From Ixodes scapularis (taxonomy: Eukaryota > Arthropoda > Arachnida > Ixodida > Ixodidae), in NCBI RefSeq assembly GCF_016920785.2, contig NW_024609857.1:65578488-65642487 (forward strand): DNA of 64,000 bases, written 5' to 3'. This document shows positions 1 to 14,000 of the stretch, one piece after another. The stretch's first letter is position 1, and each line of letters opens with the position of its first letter. The notes beneath the pieces were generated by a model that saw only the letters and a program-made list of their open reading frames with translations, had not been told where the DNA came from and made no database searches. The position numbers and the translations under genes were made by a program.

Positions 1-949
1 GCGCTACCATGAGCGCATTTTCCGGGACTAAATCCAAGTCCTGGACAAAGGCAATCGCATCTCTGAAAGCGACTTGGTCAGAGTTCTCGGCATCCACTAC
101 AGAGAGGATCTGTCAAACGTAGACGCCACTCTTTGAATTGGCAAGACGGCCAAGAGCACGGTGCGTCTCATTTGACGCATCGCCAACAAGCGAGGCGGGG
201 TCAAGGAGGGCGACGTTTGCCGCATAGTGCACGCGTTCGTTGTCAGCCGCGTCCTCGACAGTGTATCCTACATACGACTCACGACCACCGACAAGGCAAA
301 GCTCGATTCTATCACAAGACAAGTGTACAAGCTGGTCTCTAAGCTACCGCTTAGAGCGCAGAGTGTATCCACCACCAGACAAAAGTCTCACTAATTTCCA
401 GGCCCTGAGGTGGAGACAGCTGCAGACGAATACCCTCCCCTGCCCGGCCTTCCTGCGGCATATCTATCCCACCGTCTTCGACGGGAGGTGCGCCCGCTGC
501 CCGCCATCGGACCCCGCGGACTAGGCGACTAGCCCGACCAAGGCCACCGTCGCACACTTGTTTTGGGAATGTCCCTTCGAACCTCCCTCACCTACTTTAC
601 GAATCTTCGTCGCCCACCTTCGATAAAGGAGAAAAGGACTCGCCGGATCTCCCTTGGACCGTGCTTCTCCGAAGCTCGGACCCACACATCCAAGCCAAAG
701 TGGTCTCCCGAGCGGATAAGATCGCGACGGAAACCGCGAAGACCCTACAAAAAGCGAACGAACGTCTGACGTTAGACCCCGCGTGAACATCCGTGCACGT
801 GTATTCCTTCCAGAACTGAAAAAATCTGCCTCGCATGCATTCCCTCTTTTTTAGAAAGACAATTTTTTAGGAAGCCGCTGTAGGTGAACGCTTATCCTGC
901 GGCTTCCTGTTTTGGTGTTCCAATAAAGTTGTTTCTCTCCCTCTCTCTT
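1..949 (+). pseudogene. 3' end of a decayed LINE reverse-transcriptase ORF
   Basis: The + strand reads, over several frames, as the C-terminal part of a tick-type non-LTR retrotransposon ORF2. Recognisable pieces in order are VRVLGIHYRED (about 80-115), RLI-RIANKRGGVKEGD (about 155-220), AFVVSRVLDSVSYI (about 230-275) and the cysteine/histidine tail CARCPP...HLFWECPF (about 490-580). The HLFWECP motif is typical of the zinc-binding C-terminus of such elements. In-frame stops near 135, 175, 390 and 524 and frame changes show it is dead. A pyrimidine-rich tail with AATAAA at about 922-948 looks like the element's 3' end. The catalytic RT core would lie left of the window. Confidence 0.7.
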
Positions 950-1969
950 GGCGTCGAGAAGGATATAGTAGTAATTCATATATACTAGCGACATGCCGAC
1001 GAGGGAGTGTCACTGACGAAACACGGGACCATCGTTACATGCCCTTAGCATATGTTTGGACCAGAGACAATTAGCGAGGCCCGCATATTACATCTTAGTT
1101 TAATTATTTAATTATTATGCCACTTGCGTCTGAGTTTAAAACTGAAATAAGCCTAAAACACAGTAATCATGTTGGCCTAGTAATCAACATGTACATCTGC
1201 AGGTTTTTTTGAACGTTAAAAACGGCCTAGAGGTATGAGTTCGTCGTCAGTACGTGCTGTCAATTGAAGTAAAATATTTTTTAAAGTACTGAAATTTTAG
1301 AAACGAGCTTAATTAGGTTGTTCGCGAATTCTTTCAAAACAAATATTAGGTTTGGTCTCAGAAGTAAACAATTAGATCACACTCACTAGTTTTTAGATAA
1401 TATTCATATTTGGCTGTAAGTATACTCTTATCTAGGAATAACGTACTTTACCGTGTATTGATAAAACAATTCTTGGTCAGAAAATGACGGCTTCTCCCGT
1501 CTAGTAAATTTTGGAACTAAGAGTGGCGCTGCCGCAAGTAGGAGTACAAACAGTGAAAATAAATTAAAAGTAAAAAATAAAGAATAAAACAGCATATACC
1601 TTAAGATAGATGCAGCACTGCTCACTTCCTGTTTCGATTAATCCAAAACGACATGAACCCTCCGTCCCAAGTCGCGATGGTGTAACCATCACCCATTTTT
1701 TCAACAAATCTGCGCAGTTTTTTTTTTTTTTTAAGAATCGACGCATGCAATGACTTTCTCAATAATGTAGTCTCCGAACCAACGTCCCTCTATTAGGATC
1801 TCCGAGCGATCTCATTAGGTGCCTCCTGATTTCAGCAGCGCGCCTCTACCGCTTCCATTTGTCTCTAGCAAAACTCCCATAGTGTGGCGAGAATATTCCA
1901 GACAATTGGAGGACCGTCTTAATACACTTATTTGGAAGAATATTACAGTCCCGCACTTTTTTTTTTCAG
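950..1969. other. AT-rich stretch, no gene seen
   Basis: AT-rich DNA without a convincing exon, RNA gene or repeat. It holds a T run at about 1719-1732 and, at its right end, the pyrimidine tract and AG of the first recognised splice acceptor of the + strand gene. Confidence 0.5.
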
Positions 1970-2096
1970 GGATGGATTGATGTGTACAATCGCCTCTTCA
2001 GACTTGATTACACACCTTGGTTGTCGAAGGACAGAGAGCCAGTTACAATAATTGCAGTCGACACGAAGAATACAGACGGCGGTATAAACCGGACTT
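1970..2096 (+). CDS. Exon 1 (first seen) of unrecognised glycoprotein gene
   Basis: A T-rich tract and CAG precede GWIDVYNRLFRLDY...; the only open frame starts at the first base and runs to DGGINRT. Donor choice matters: GTACGT at 2097 leaves one base and joins in phase with exon 8246, whereas the stronger GTAAGG at 2101 would not. Contains sequon NRT. It is the weakest member of the chain because the next exon is 6.1 kb away and the chosen donor is not consensus. Confidence 0.45.
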
Positions 2097-5000
2097 GTAC
2101 GTAAGGAGTTACAAGTACCTGATTACTTGTAATTCATTACAATTTGTTGTAATCTTTTCTTGTTTCAATAACTTTTTTTTCTGCGGTAACGTTCGCTGTA
2201 ATTCAAGTACTATTTTTCTGTATTCAATTGCAAGTAATCAATTATATGTTGCCGAAAGAGATAAAATGATTGAATTCAGATTTTTTATGTAAAACAATTC
2301 TCTCTCTGCCCGTGCGTCACTGATCCATAGTGCACCAACGTTGGGCACTTTTTTTTATCCTTAAGCAACTGAAAAAAAGATACCGAGATACCATGAGAAT
2401 TAGATTGTCCGCGCGCTCAGCGACGTTTTCACTGTTAAGCTGTTTAGAGTTCGTCGTTTCCTGCATACGTATTGTTACAATCCGTGTCTGCCGCGGCATA
2501 GACGGCTGTGTTCTGCGCTGACCTCATTTATACTCCGTTTTTCGATAACTTGGCCAACTGTGGAAGTTGCGGCCCCCGCGAGCCAATAAGGGCGTTGAAG
2601 CAAAGTACGTGACAGCTCACCATGGTCGAGGCCACGGGGGCCTCGTTACCGCCGCAGCAACAGCGCCGTCCGCGACAAAAAGTAGTTCTAGGTATCTTCT
2701 CATTATAACGGCAACTGATATCGCGCGATTGCATCTCTATCGGCACTACGCTACACGACATAAAAGAAAGACGAGGACATGTCACTTTTCAACGATACTT
2801 AATTATGATCAAACCTTTACCGATGACAACGCGGGTTTTGAACGATGCTTCAATGATGTTTGAACGATCTCAGCCCTGTAATCGATCACTTCCGCTCAAA
2901 ACGTCGTCCTGGCATTAACACGTGCCTCGGATTTGCGGGTAAATTGAGGGTATGGTTGTGTCATGAACTGTTCCCGTGGAGCTCGCTACTCTAGCGGACG
3001 GCAATGATGTGGCGGTGGACGTTCATCCGAAGTTGGTTGGTTTGAAGCAGACGACAGCCAGCTCCTATTGTGTAAAAAGCTCTCTGAATAGATTTTTAAG
3101 CTTCAAACACCACTTGATTCGTCTCGACTAGCGCAAACTTCTCGTGCTACTAAAACATGGGGAGATCTTCTTTAAGAGTGTTTGACCGCGTATGGAAGGC
3201 GTAAGGCGGCTTCGAGACAACAAAAACATCCGTTGCAGAGCAGCACGGCAAGCCGTTCCGTCTAAAGTGATCGTGGGTACTCGTCGAAAGACAATTCGTT
3301 GCAGGTCAATTAGTAACAGGCAATTCGTCACATAAGACATTTTGTAATACGGCAATTCGTACACATAAAAGTTCGTCAAACTACAGTGACTTAAAGGGTG
3401 GAGTGTAGGTACCGCGTAGCCTCCACCATGCATCGGGAACGGCCGCTCCTTGGAAGACGGTGTAGGTGGCGCTTCGATCCGGAGCTAGGTTGGTTGCCTC
3501 AATCGGCCGGCAGATAGAGGCGCCCTAACACGCTTTATAACTAATATAAATACATCAAAAACAATTATTTGTTTCCAGTGAACTTCCAACGACCTGATTT
3601 GTGTTTGAAGGTGAATAAAGATGTGAAACTAGCAGACGACAGTGCAGCCGACAGCTGCGAATCGGCCGCAGCTGGCCGGAGCCAAGCTGACCAAGCGGCC
3701 AAGCCGGAGCCATAGCCGGAACGACGGTGTTGCAAGCGCCAGCCCCACCCGCGGCCGTCTTCCAACGCTGTGCCGCTTCTCCGGTTTCGTTCGTTACACT
3801 ACCCCCTTTAAGCCACTGTAGTCAAACTATTACAACCAATATTTAATTTTCGTATGATACTTTGTAGTTTATCGATCAAATGGCTTCCGAATGAGAAAAT
3901 AGTGATGAGGTCTTGCAGTACATCTGAAATACTTTTCAGTTTCTTAGATTTCCGTTAAATGTGCAATATTTACTGATTTTCCGAAGCCGTCACAATCCGC
4001 GCATCTGTTTCCCAAGCAAAACCTCACCATAAGGCGATGTAAAAAAAAAAACAAAGAAGGTAAGATCGGTGAGCTAGTAGGTATTTATAGTAGAAAGCAT
4101 GATGCTCAGAAAGTCTAAAAATGCAGGCAACAAACATTTGTATAACAAAAACCAAATTACTAAAGCCGCTGAAGTTAAGCCTCAGTAGTTACTTTCGCCC
4201 GACGAAAGTATCTTGAATAAAACGAAAATAAGGCGGGCGACCTGAGAGATATTCATGGCGAAACGTCGCTTATAACCAAGGAATCTGGCGAGTCTAAACT
4301 TTCAAAAGTCACTAAAGCTTCACTTCGTTAGGTTCGAAAGTTACATTTAAGATGCAACAGAATAAAAAAGTGTTTGCTACGAAAAGTTTTTAAAAATGTT
4401 TGTGATGGACAGAAATATTGAAGACCTATACTTAGCAGTGCAAATTATATCCTCAACCTCTTGAAGCAAGAAACACAAAAATAGAAGTTAACAAGACATT
4501 CCAGCGTCCACATTTTTGACATGCTCGCAAGTTACTCGACAAGTTGTCTTTGGGACGAAATGCACTAGGACGGCGCCCGAAGAAGGGGCTGCCGAAACAA
4601 ATGTTATTGCATGCAGCCAATTGTTAGAGGCAGTTTGACAGCGCTTGGAGCCCGAAAATTGTGACAAGCCGTCTGCATGAATATCGCTCGAGCACAGCGT
4701 TGTTTTCGCCGGATAGGGATTTGTGGGACGCACCATTTTTTATTTATTTTACACTTCATGTTTTTCGGTACATACCGCTCACTTAATGTCTAGAGATCGG
4801 TACATATATCCATATTCTCGATATATTTCCCCTTTAGTGGCATGCCTCGTATCACCGGTGTGGCAGCCTATCCATAGCTCACACCTACGACTAAACAGCT
4901 GCTTCTAGTTTATTGGTGACCGCGAGATACGGCGTACTCGTAAGGTTTTTGTCACGTCACTGTACAGGGAATAACCATTGGAGGTCCGGTCACACCAAAC

Positions 5001-8000
5001 CCATGTACCACCAAACGCCAGACTGGTAGTACGACGTGCCAAAATAACAGCTGAACCCGATCAGATGCCGGCCAATCTCGGCCTCGCATGAATGCACATG
5101 ACACAGTGACAAACCGGCTTGCAATCGTATTCGGCCGTCTCTCTAACACGTCACACTACCACTCGGACGTTTCGTCGTGGATTGGTATGGCGTGACCGGG
5201 ACGGGTATTTGTAAAATGTAGAAGGTCGACGCGTTACATACGACGCGAGTGCTGGGATTGCTTGAATTGTGAAGATTACACGACTACGTCATTCCTAACA
5301 ACGCGTGTGCGTCCGGCCGCTCGCAATGGGTCGCGCTTTCTGGAGGCGCAGTGGGGGACGGCGGGTGGATCACTGTGACGCATGTTAACTCCCCCGCCGA
5401 ACTGCCCCCCCCCCCCCCCTCCCCCGTTTACACCCATCAACGCGGCGACAGTCTGCGGATGCCGAGCGGGTTAATATTTTTGAAGGATCCATCCGAACAC
5501 TGTCGCCACGAAGCGGCGTTAACGGGGGGAAAAAAAGGTGTGTGTGTGTGGGGGGGGGGGGGGGGGGGGGTGTTTAACACGCCCACAGTGATACACCCGC
5601 CGTCCCCCAGTACGCCTCCGAAAGGGACGACCCAATATCATTGGAAGAGAAGAAATGTATATCAAATCAATATGATACGCCTTCGTACTTTCAGTGACTG
5701 GTGACGCCGAGATGTGCAAAGTACATCTGTCCAAGTAGATAAGGCTATGTCTGCGCATGTCCATGAAATCGTTATTGGCATTTGCTTAGGGCAACTTATC
5801 TTCCACCCTTTAATTTAATTTGGCAATTTTTAATGAAGAAACATGCCAGCTTTCACTTGACGGGCCTGCGACTGATAACACTAAAGGTCCCTCGATAGAA
5901 ACGTCCTTCGGCTGCCAAAGTACGCCCCCTGCAGGTCCCACAAGAGGGGCGGGTTCCCTTTTGGTCTGCACAAGTTGGCCTCTCGTGGGTACCGTGAGGG
6001 CAACCTATGTGGGCTTCCCAGGTAGGCCCCCTTTAGGTCCCACGTGGGAAGCCGAGGTGGGCTGCCCAAGTAGTCCCGCTTTTTGTCCCACGAGGGAAGC
6101 CCGGTGGGCAGCCGAAGTCGGGCCGACTTGGGCCCAAGTTGCAAAAGCGACGTGGAACCCACGCGGGTTTCCCACGTGGTACCCCCTTCGGCTCCCGGTA
6201 AGCAAAAGTCAATATAACAAATAGTTTATTTTCTGCTTGGCTAGCATTGTAGCACTTATCAGTGCCGATGCAGGGCTGATTTCCCACACGGCCTAGGATG
6301 GACCATTTGCTGTATTTCTTGAGTACCAAATTTCTTTGAAGAGATCAGGCCGAAACAATATCATCTCTTTTCGAGATTACCTACGTCATTTTGGAAAACC
6401 TTTCGAGCTTCATAAATGATAAAAAAGTTAGTGTCCGTCAAACAATACATTGATCAGTAAACTTGCAAACTTTATTTGTTCTTCGTGATTCAGCAGATTT
6501 TTCACCCAGGCTGTCGACCTGCTTTTTCACTATGTATCGGTACATTTGTCTCCATTTGTTTTATTGTCTGGACACTACGGTCAGCGGGTACGGCCGTGAA
6601 CAATGCGAATTCCCTCTGTGCATCAGTTCAGTCGTTTCGCCGCCGAACCTGACTGAAATAAAGGACGAATATGGCCGGATGGTCTATGGGTGTTGCGAAC
6701 TCATCCGCAACTTTACTCGAAACCACTTCGTAATTTATAGAGTGGCTCATAAGAACCACTGTTTTATTAGTTGTGTGCTTCAACGGGCACATTTGTATCA
6801 TTAAATTAGGCGAAAAGAACATAACACACCATGACATGCGCGAGCGCGCTGAGACCGAACCGATTCGGTCTCAGTTTGTTTTTGAAACGGGCGGTCTCAA
6901 ACTGGGTTCGTGCCCAAGCATGGGACTGTGCGGAGTGCAAGTCCGTCTGCTTCTTTTGCAGGGGTTGTGGTTACGTCAAAACGCAGCGCTCTGATTGGTT
7001 CGGATTGAAAGATAGTGGGTAGACCTCCAGGCAGCATATTTTGAGATCTACCCGCTACATTTTAATCAGAGCCGATCAGAGGAAGCAGACGAACTGGCGT
7101 TCCGCATAGGTCTTAGATACCTGTGGGGCGAATCTTCATCCACCAGTTCTTTATAGCATTCTTCTGTTGGTTTCAAAAGTTAACCCGTGCCGGATCTCGA
7201 AGTTCATGTTGGACATCGTATGAAGGCTGTCTGCCTGTTTCCTCGCGCCGCGTGATCAGTTTGGCGAGTACGTCGGTGCCATCTATTCACCGGTCGGATA
7301 ACTACTGAGATGAAAGGGTCTATAGTCGGTGATAAGGTAGTAATGCTGAAGAAGAAGTTTCGCTTCCAGCTCATACACGTTGCATTGAGGCCTAACGAAG
7401 CATTTGCGTTTAAACGTGATCGAGTGCAGAATGGAGTCCTTACGGCGTGGGGCGGTTTCTTGTGGTATAGCAGGCGCCGTCGTGCAGCCCGCCGTAACGC
7501 GTCGCAAGAGAATAGAACCGTGCTCAACTTCCGAAGGGCTGCACTTACCGTGTATTGCGGAGACTAATCAGAAGGCGAGAAAATAAAAGGAGGGTCACGT
7601 GCTCACCCACCGACAGTCTTCGACGAGCACACGGTTCCCCTTTTACTTCATAATCATCTCCCGTGGTCCTCCCCCGCCTTAACGTTCTAGGAACGTTAAG
7701 GCGGGGGAGGACCACGGGAGATGATTATTCCGATGCTGAAATGGTTCAAGCTGGACAGAAGTTGTGGAAACCAGCGGAGTCACCCAAAAAAGACCGGCTA
7801 CGTCGTCGCTGTCGCCGGGCGCCGCCATGATGTCGTGAATGTAGCTCACTATTGGTGAGCCGCAAACGACAATATCTCAATGTCATTGGCTCTTAAAAGC
7901 GGTCGGCTGCAATTCAACGCAACTATACGTACACTCTATGCTCAAACGTTCTCCGCATCGTTCTGCAGCTGTCCGCCGCAACTGAACGCATCGGGTTCGA

Positions 8001-11000
8001 ACGCAAACGGTCGGCGTAGTTTAATTCACGTTTTATTAGCGATATTACATTTTGAGATCAACAACCTGCATGCTTTGTACATTAATAACGAGTGTAATAA
8101 AATGTTAATTTTTTTTTTTTTCACATTTCTGGTATTTCGAGAGAATAAGTAAAAGAAAGCACATTGTTTTTTTTTTCTGCTAGCAACTGCGAATATTATT
8201 GTCATACAATAGACACAACATTGAAACTTTTTTTTTTTCTTGCAGCTTACGACCGTGTTTACAAAATATATAGTCAAGGTTCTAAGTGCCAGGCAATAAA
8301 AATTAAGAAGCTTAAATTTGATCCTCAAATGATTCTGGTACCATCTTACATCTCATCAATGACTACAAAGACATTTTTCACTGGTCCTGTAAAGTCTGCA
8401 AACCTAAGTTACACTAAAGTTGTAAGTGTGTTTTAGATGTACGTTTTTATCGGATGGTTATGCGTTACAAGTAATTTATTAACGGAAACAAGATGAATGA
8501 TAAAGGTTCATAAAAAACCTTTTCAAGGGCTGATTCTTTCTCACGCTCGGGTTTCAGTACCAGCCGAAGACTGGAATGCTTTCAGTGGACACAATTCTAT
8601 GACTCCTTTTTGATTGTACACTTCGTACCACCCAGCCCTCTCTAGGAAAACAATATTAGAGAAGAGGTGTGTTAACAGCACTGTACACCTGAAAAGAAAA
8701 TTAATTATTTAAAACAAGAAAAAAAAAAGGCAAACTGGCATTTACAAACTGTGAAATGTTTTAAATCTGCATTTTATAAGTCTAATGGTTGATTCAAAAT
8801 TATGTTACTATTCTGAAAACCATTTTATGCCAGGGTGATTCTGTGTAAGGCCTATCGAATGTCTTCCAACCTTTTATGTCTCCATAATAGACCTCCCCCA
8901 CAATCGAAGCGATCCTAGCGCCTAGAGGCCAGGCGAAGCATCTTGCGTACTGGTTGACCGCAGTGATCTCCATTGCGCAATCCAGTCTAAAAGCCCGGAT
9001 CGCGCGGATCGGCAGCCTGTCGGTGGCACCACCGGCGGCCATTGCATTGTCACATGACAATATACGCAAGGCTATGGGTTCAACACACAAAAGTAGAAAT
9101 AGTGATACTTCGACGCAGTGCTCGAAGGCAAGTATTTTATGATGTGCTGCGATCATTATATCGGGTGTTTGGAAAGCGGATCGATATTTGTCAAGCGTTC
9201 GAATGCCAATTAAAAAAAATTAAACGTGCCGGAGCACCACCTGCTGTGCGGGCCTCGCTTGCTCTCGCAGTGGAGTAAACAAAGGAACTTGCCTTCAATA
9301 AGACCGTACTCGATGAATCCCAGAATTTGATGTATGTCGAAGAAGTTTCATCTTGACAGCGGCTTTCCGAGAGTGAGCGAATATTGCGTAGAAAAGTCTA
9401 AAAGCTTGTCGTCTGCTACACCCAACTCATCGAAACCGCCCCCGACTCCGCGGTAACTCTAGTTAAATCTTGTCTCATTTAGCCGCACTACAGTTTTCGC
9501 CCAGCGGAGTATTTCTTGACCACAAAACATTTATTTATGAGACCTGTAACGACTTTCAGGTTCAATGTTCGTGCACAAGCTATTTGACAGGCTTCCTGAA
9601 AAGCAGCCAAAGAGTTTCAGCAGCCAAAGAGCTTAGAAACGGGAGAAACGGCACTTTTTCTCACCTTTCTCATAGAGTCCCATGCATTGGCTGGTGTCAA
9701 GTGATGGCTGTCGGTGGTCCCACTCCACCCTAGCAAGACAAGCCTCAATCAGCGATCCAGCCTACTACAACAGAGATCAGTGGTTGGCCGCTAAGTTTCG
9801 GTTTTGAATGGCCCACCTCACATCACGAAACACGCCACGACCAAATACTGTGCTTTTTGGAATATACCATTTTCCTTAAATGCATAATACTGTACATACC
9901 GTCCACCCCTAAGATGACAGTAGAGTGGAGGCTACTCGCTCGTTGGACCAACCAACCACCTCATTATTGTTACCTCACCTCGCTTTTTGCGCGTGGGTAT
10001 GAGGCGGGAGCGTCATCACCTGGCGAAAGAGGATCTGTGATTGGGACCAACGAGTACGGGGCTTTCACCGCACTTTCAGCTTAGGAGTGAACGGAGTGTT
10101 GCCGACTGACAAGGATGGAAAGCTGGGGCACGCTTTTCGGGTTCCCTACGTGCTGGGGTTTGTCCGAAGGGAAGCACAGGGAAATTGGGGCACGTGGAAG
10201 AAGGCGTATACTTGGCCGTCATCCTTTCCCATCCGCTCCTCATTGTCTTAGGTTTCTTAAATAATCTGTGAGCCTGGAGGGTCATGCTGCACTCTGGAGT
10301 GGCAGAAAGACCGCTAGAGAAGTGTGGCACGCTGGGCGCCCTACTGCTACCCCTCGCTAAGCGTAGGCAGGCCTTTACGGCCGTTGGAGGTTCGTGTTTC
10401 AACGGGGGATCTCACGGAGATGAATGGGTGCAATGCAAGCGAGCGCTGACTTCAATTTCATGCAGACTTGAGATGCACTATTTTGTGAACCGGGCGTTCG
10501 AAACCGAAACCAGGTCCCACAATGCAACGCGGGAAGTGTTGCGTGCAGGGATTTTTTGAAGTAGTCTATTAACATCACCTATGTAAACGATATGATAGCT
10601 TTGGCAGTGCTTTCGCACTGCCAAAGCTATCAAAATTCGCCACGTGATAACTAGAAATACGTTTTTCCCTAGCATCTAGCAATTTATATAAACTAAATTA
10701 ACGACGAACTGTAGATCTCTAATTGAAACATGCAAGTTCACAGAAAAAAAAAATTTAGCGAAAAAATTGGTGCTAAATTTTATGTAGTGAAATCTCTAAT
10801 TGTTTCTTGATACTGGTGCCCTGAAGTTCGCCGCGGTCGGTAAAGTTATTCTGCAGAAATTATTAATGCATTTCTAGCGTTCTTTCATTTTAAATATTTC
10901 CCTCCTTAAAAAGACACTTTGTATATTGGTATACACTTTAATGCGCTTTAAAGATTAGTGCTGGTGTTTTCATCCAATTTTTATTGAAAATGCGGTGATG

Positions 11001-14000
11001 GTCAATGAATTTGTTTAACCCTATCGTGTGTCGTACTACAGTAGAACATATAACTATCTTCTTTAACTGTTGCCAGATAGTGAGTTTACGTTACAAACTT
11101 TAGTATGCAGCAGTGGACGTAAAATGCGTGTTTGGGAGATCTTTCTTATTGGACCGTCCAGTCGCCAATAATTGTATCCAGTTTCATGTTGTGAAAGATT
11201 TAAAAATTTGTCGTGGCATGCAATATTTCACTCAGGTGACAGACATAAGGCATAAATGAGCAGTGCGGCACAATAACCAAAAGAAAAGGGACAAACGGAC
11301 GTAGGGATATTAGCTCAGTTCTCGATACCTTGCTTGGGATTTAATGAAAATATTTCCTATACATGCATTACCGCAAAATTACCATTCCTTTTTAGACTTT
11401 CAAGGGAGGCGTTCCGTGCCACTTGTGGAGCATGCTGCGAAGTGATTGGCCTCCTGGCCTCAAATATGTCCAGAGTCTGTGGCAGTGGTGCTTCGTGAAT
11501 AAGGTGACACACTGATTGCCTAATATTTTGTAAATGTCTTTCTAACTGAAGTCAGGATTGTTAGTAAAATACAGCTTGCTTGAAAAAAAAATGTTTTATG
11601 CTTTTATTAATTCTTATTGATTATTTCCGCACACACAGCAACTACTACGTTCTGCGTAAATCGCCGAATACGTGCAGCCATTAAAGACGATAAGCCCAAG
11701 TGTCTTACATTGATGTGACACAATTGTTATGACACGAAGTAACCCCAATGTGCCTTTTTGTCTTTGCGATATTTTTTTTTTTAAATTGAAACATAACACA
11801 GAGCCTCTACAGAGGCGGAATCATTTTATTGAGTTCCATTTTTACTGCGGAGCTGTTAAGGGCTAGCTTCCCCAGAATCGAGTCCCCCGCAAAGAAATGA
11901 AGACACATAACTCTAAACACCTACCGCCATCAATGAGCGACGGCGGCAAGCCACGTATCTGGTTGCCGCCGTCGCTTATAGATGGCGGCAGCCTTTCCAT
12001 TCTGGCTTGCCGACTTGCGGCCGGCCATTACTTTGAATCGTACAGCTCCTTTGGTCTTCCTTCTTCACCAAAGTGAAAAGGCTGAACGTTTTTTTTTTTA
12101 TTATTTTTATGTTACATATTGGGTTTCTTTGTTGACAATAGTCTTTAGAATTGTTCAGTGTAGGCCAATGGACCTTTTTCCAGTAAGCGTCTTTACATGC
12201 GTACACTCTTTGCCTGGGCATTTAATCCTGCCGTCGCCGTTTTCGCAGGGCACCGTCCCGGACGATCAACATTATCAGCATCTGTCGACGCGCGTATTTA
12301 GTTTTTTGACGCCTCGATTCTTAGTATCGGTAGTATGGGGTATAGAAAGCACTGAAACCCAATACATCTGCACGATGCCAGTGTGTTCTGATGGGCGAAT
12401 GTTGGTTTGTTTGTTTATTTTGGGGTGAAGAAAAAGGGGGGGGGGGGGGGGGTGGCAGGATATACGTGGGCCTCCAGTCAGGGGCAAGCCGCTACCTGGC
12501 GTTTTGGGAGGAGGGTAAATAAAGGAAAGACAAAGAAGAAATGGTTATGTACAAGTTTGAACATCCGATGCATTGTAGTACAAAGGTCAACGGGCTTGTT
12601 TAGAATTGGGCTTGTGAGAAAATAAGTCCACAACGAGCAGGAAGATAGCATCCGCTGTTATCGCAGTGCCGATCTAAGATGGCAAAGTCTGTCAATGTAC
12701 CGCGAAGACGGAGGCATGTTGGGCAGCCCTTCATTTGTAGTTCGCAAACAACTCCCCAGACGTCGCTCGCTACTCGAAAAAGGTCCATTGTGCAATAGTT
12801 AGTCGGGCATAACGAACCGTGAATTTGTATTTTTCAGGATTTTTTCGCTGACCCCAGTAAAATAAATTCGTCCCAAATGATCAGTCTTGACATCACCATT
12901 GAAGATGTGAGTTATCTATATGCATCTACGCATGTGAATTTCAGTGAATGCATGTTTCTGCGCTGGTTTCTTTAAAACAATAGGCACCGAAATTACGAGG
13001 GTAGAAGAAAAGGAAGCCGCTATCATGCGTTCGGTTGTGTCCCCCAACTTCTTCACAGTGTTCTTGGTACTTCCATTCTGAATAAGGTTCGGAATTAATC
13101 ATTTTATTCCGCGAATATTTGGTCTATGTAAAATAACTAATGACAGGCTCTTCTGACTATTTGTTTATTTATCCCAATTTTTTAACTTGTGTAAACCAAC
13201 AAGGGTCGAGCTTCATGCACTGCATAGGCGGTTCACACTTACCTATTTATGGAAAGCAACAGATAGAGACGTTTTCAAATAGAGTGTAAATAAATTGTCC
13301 TGAAGTTACTGAAAAGATTTCTTTGGCAATCACCCGATTAAGTAGGTTATTTCACCTTAATTTTTCCTGGGCACGTTAAAACGGGAACTTAGTCACGTAA
13401 AGCATTGACATATAAGCCAAAATAATAACCGGAAACATTTAGTTATAGTGAGTTACCCTTATTTTAAACCGAAACACCGTTGAAAACAAATATTCTTTCA
13501 ACGCACAGTGGAAAGTATTGAGAAGCACCTTCGCGTGGCCGTACATTATTTTTTAGGTATTGTGCTAGTAGCATTATGCCTTCTGCCCATAGCAAAAATG
13601 TCATTGATTACCGCTACAGCTACATCGCTGAAATGTGTTTGATTACGGTAGTCATCCCGAGGTGATCGAAAACGATTTCAAAAGTACTCTACGCCTTACT
13701 TTCATAACTTCATGTTATACCATGGCAAAAAAAAAAAAAAATAATAAAATGTCCCAGAGGGGCTGACTTTTGAAGCCCCACCCGGCCGCGGCCCGCTGAT
13801 TAAGTCTTACCGGACACGAGCCCGGTCCGATAAGATATCCACCTGATCCTGCGCGGCCCGAGCCCGACACGGTTGTAGGCGCCTCGATAGTGGGAGATTA
13901 ATTGAGTCTAATGCCCGGAACAGCGTCCGGCCCGGGCAGAGCTACCCGGCTTGACCCGATCCGCGGTCTAAGCCGGGCCCGGCTTTCGAGTTAGCCCGGG

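Noticed and set aside
3579..3610. Mini-exon between TTTCCAG and GTGAAT
   Set aside because: Its phase does not connect to either neighbouring exon, and 32 bases is too little evidence.
5519..5764. Frames of 81-117 aa on both strands at 5351-5764
   Set aside because: They run through the foldback element and its C/G homopolymers, giving Pro/Gly/His runs; not coding.
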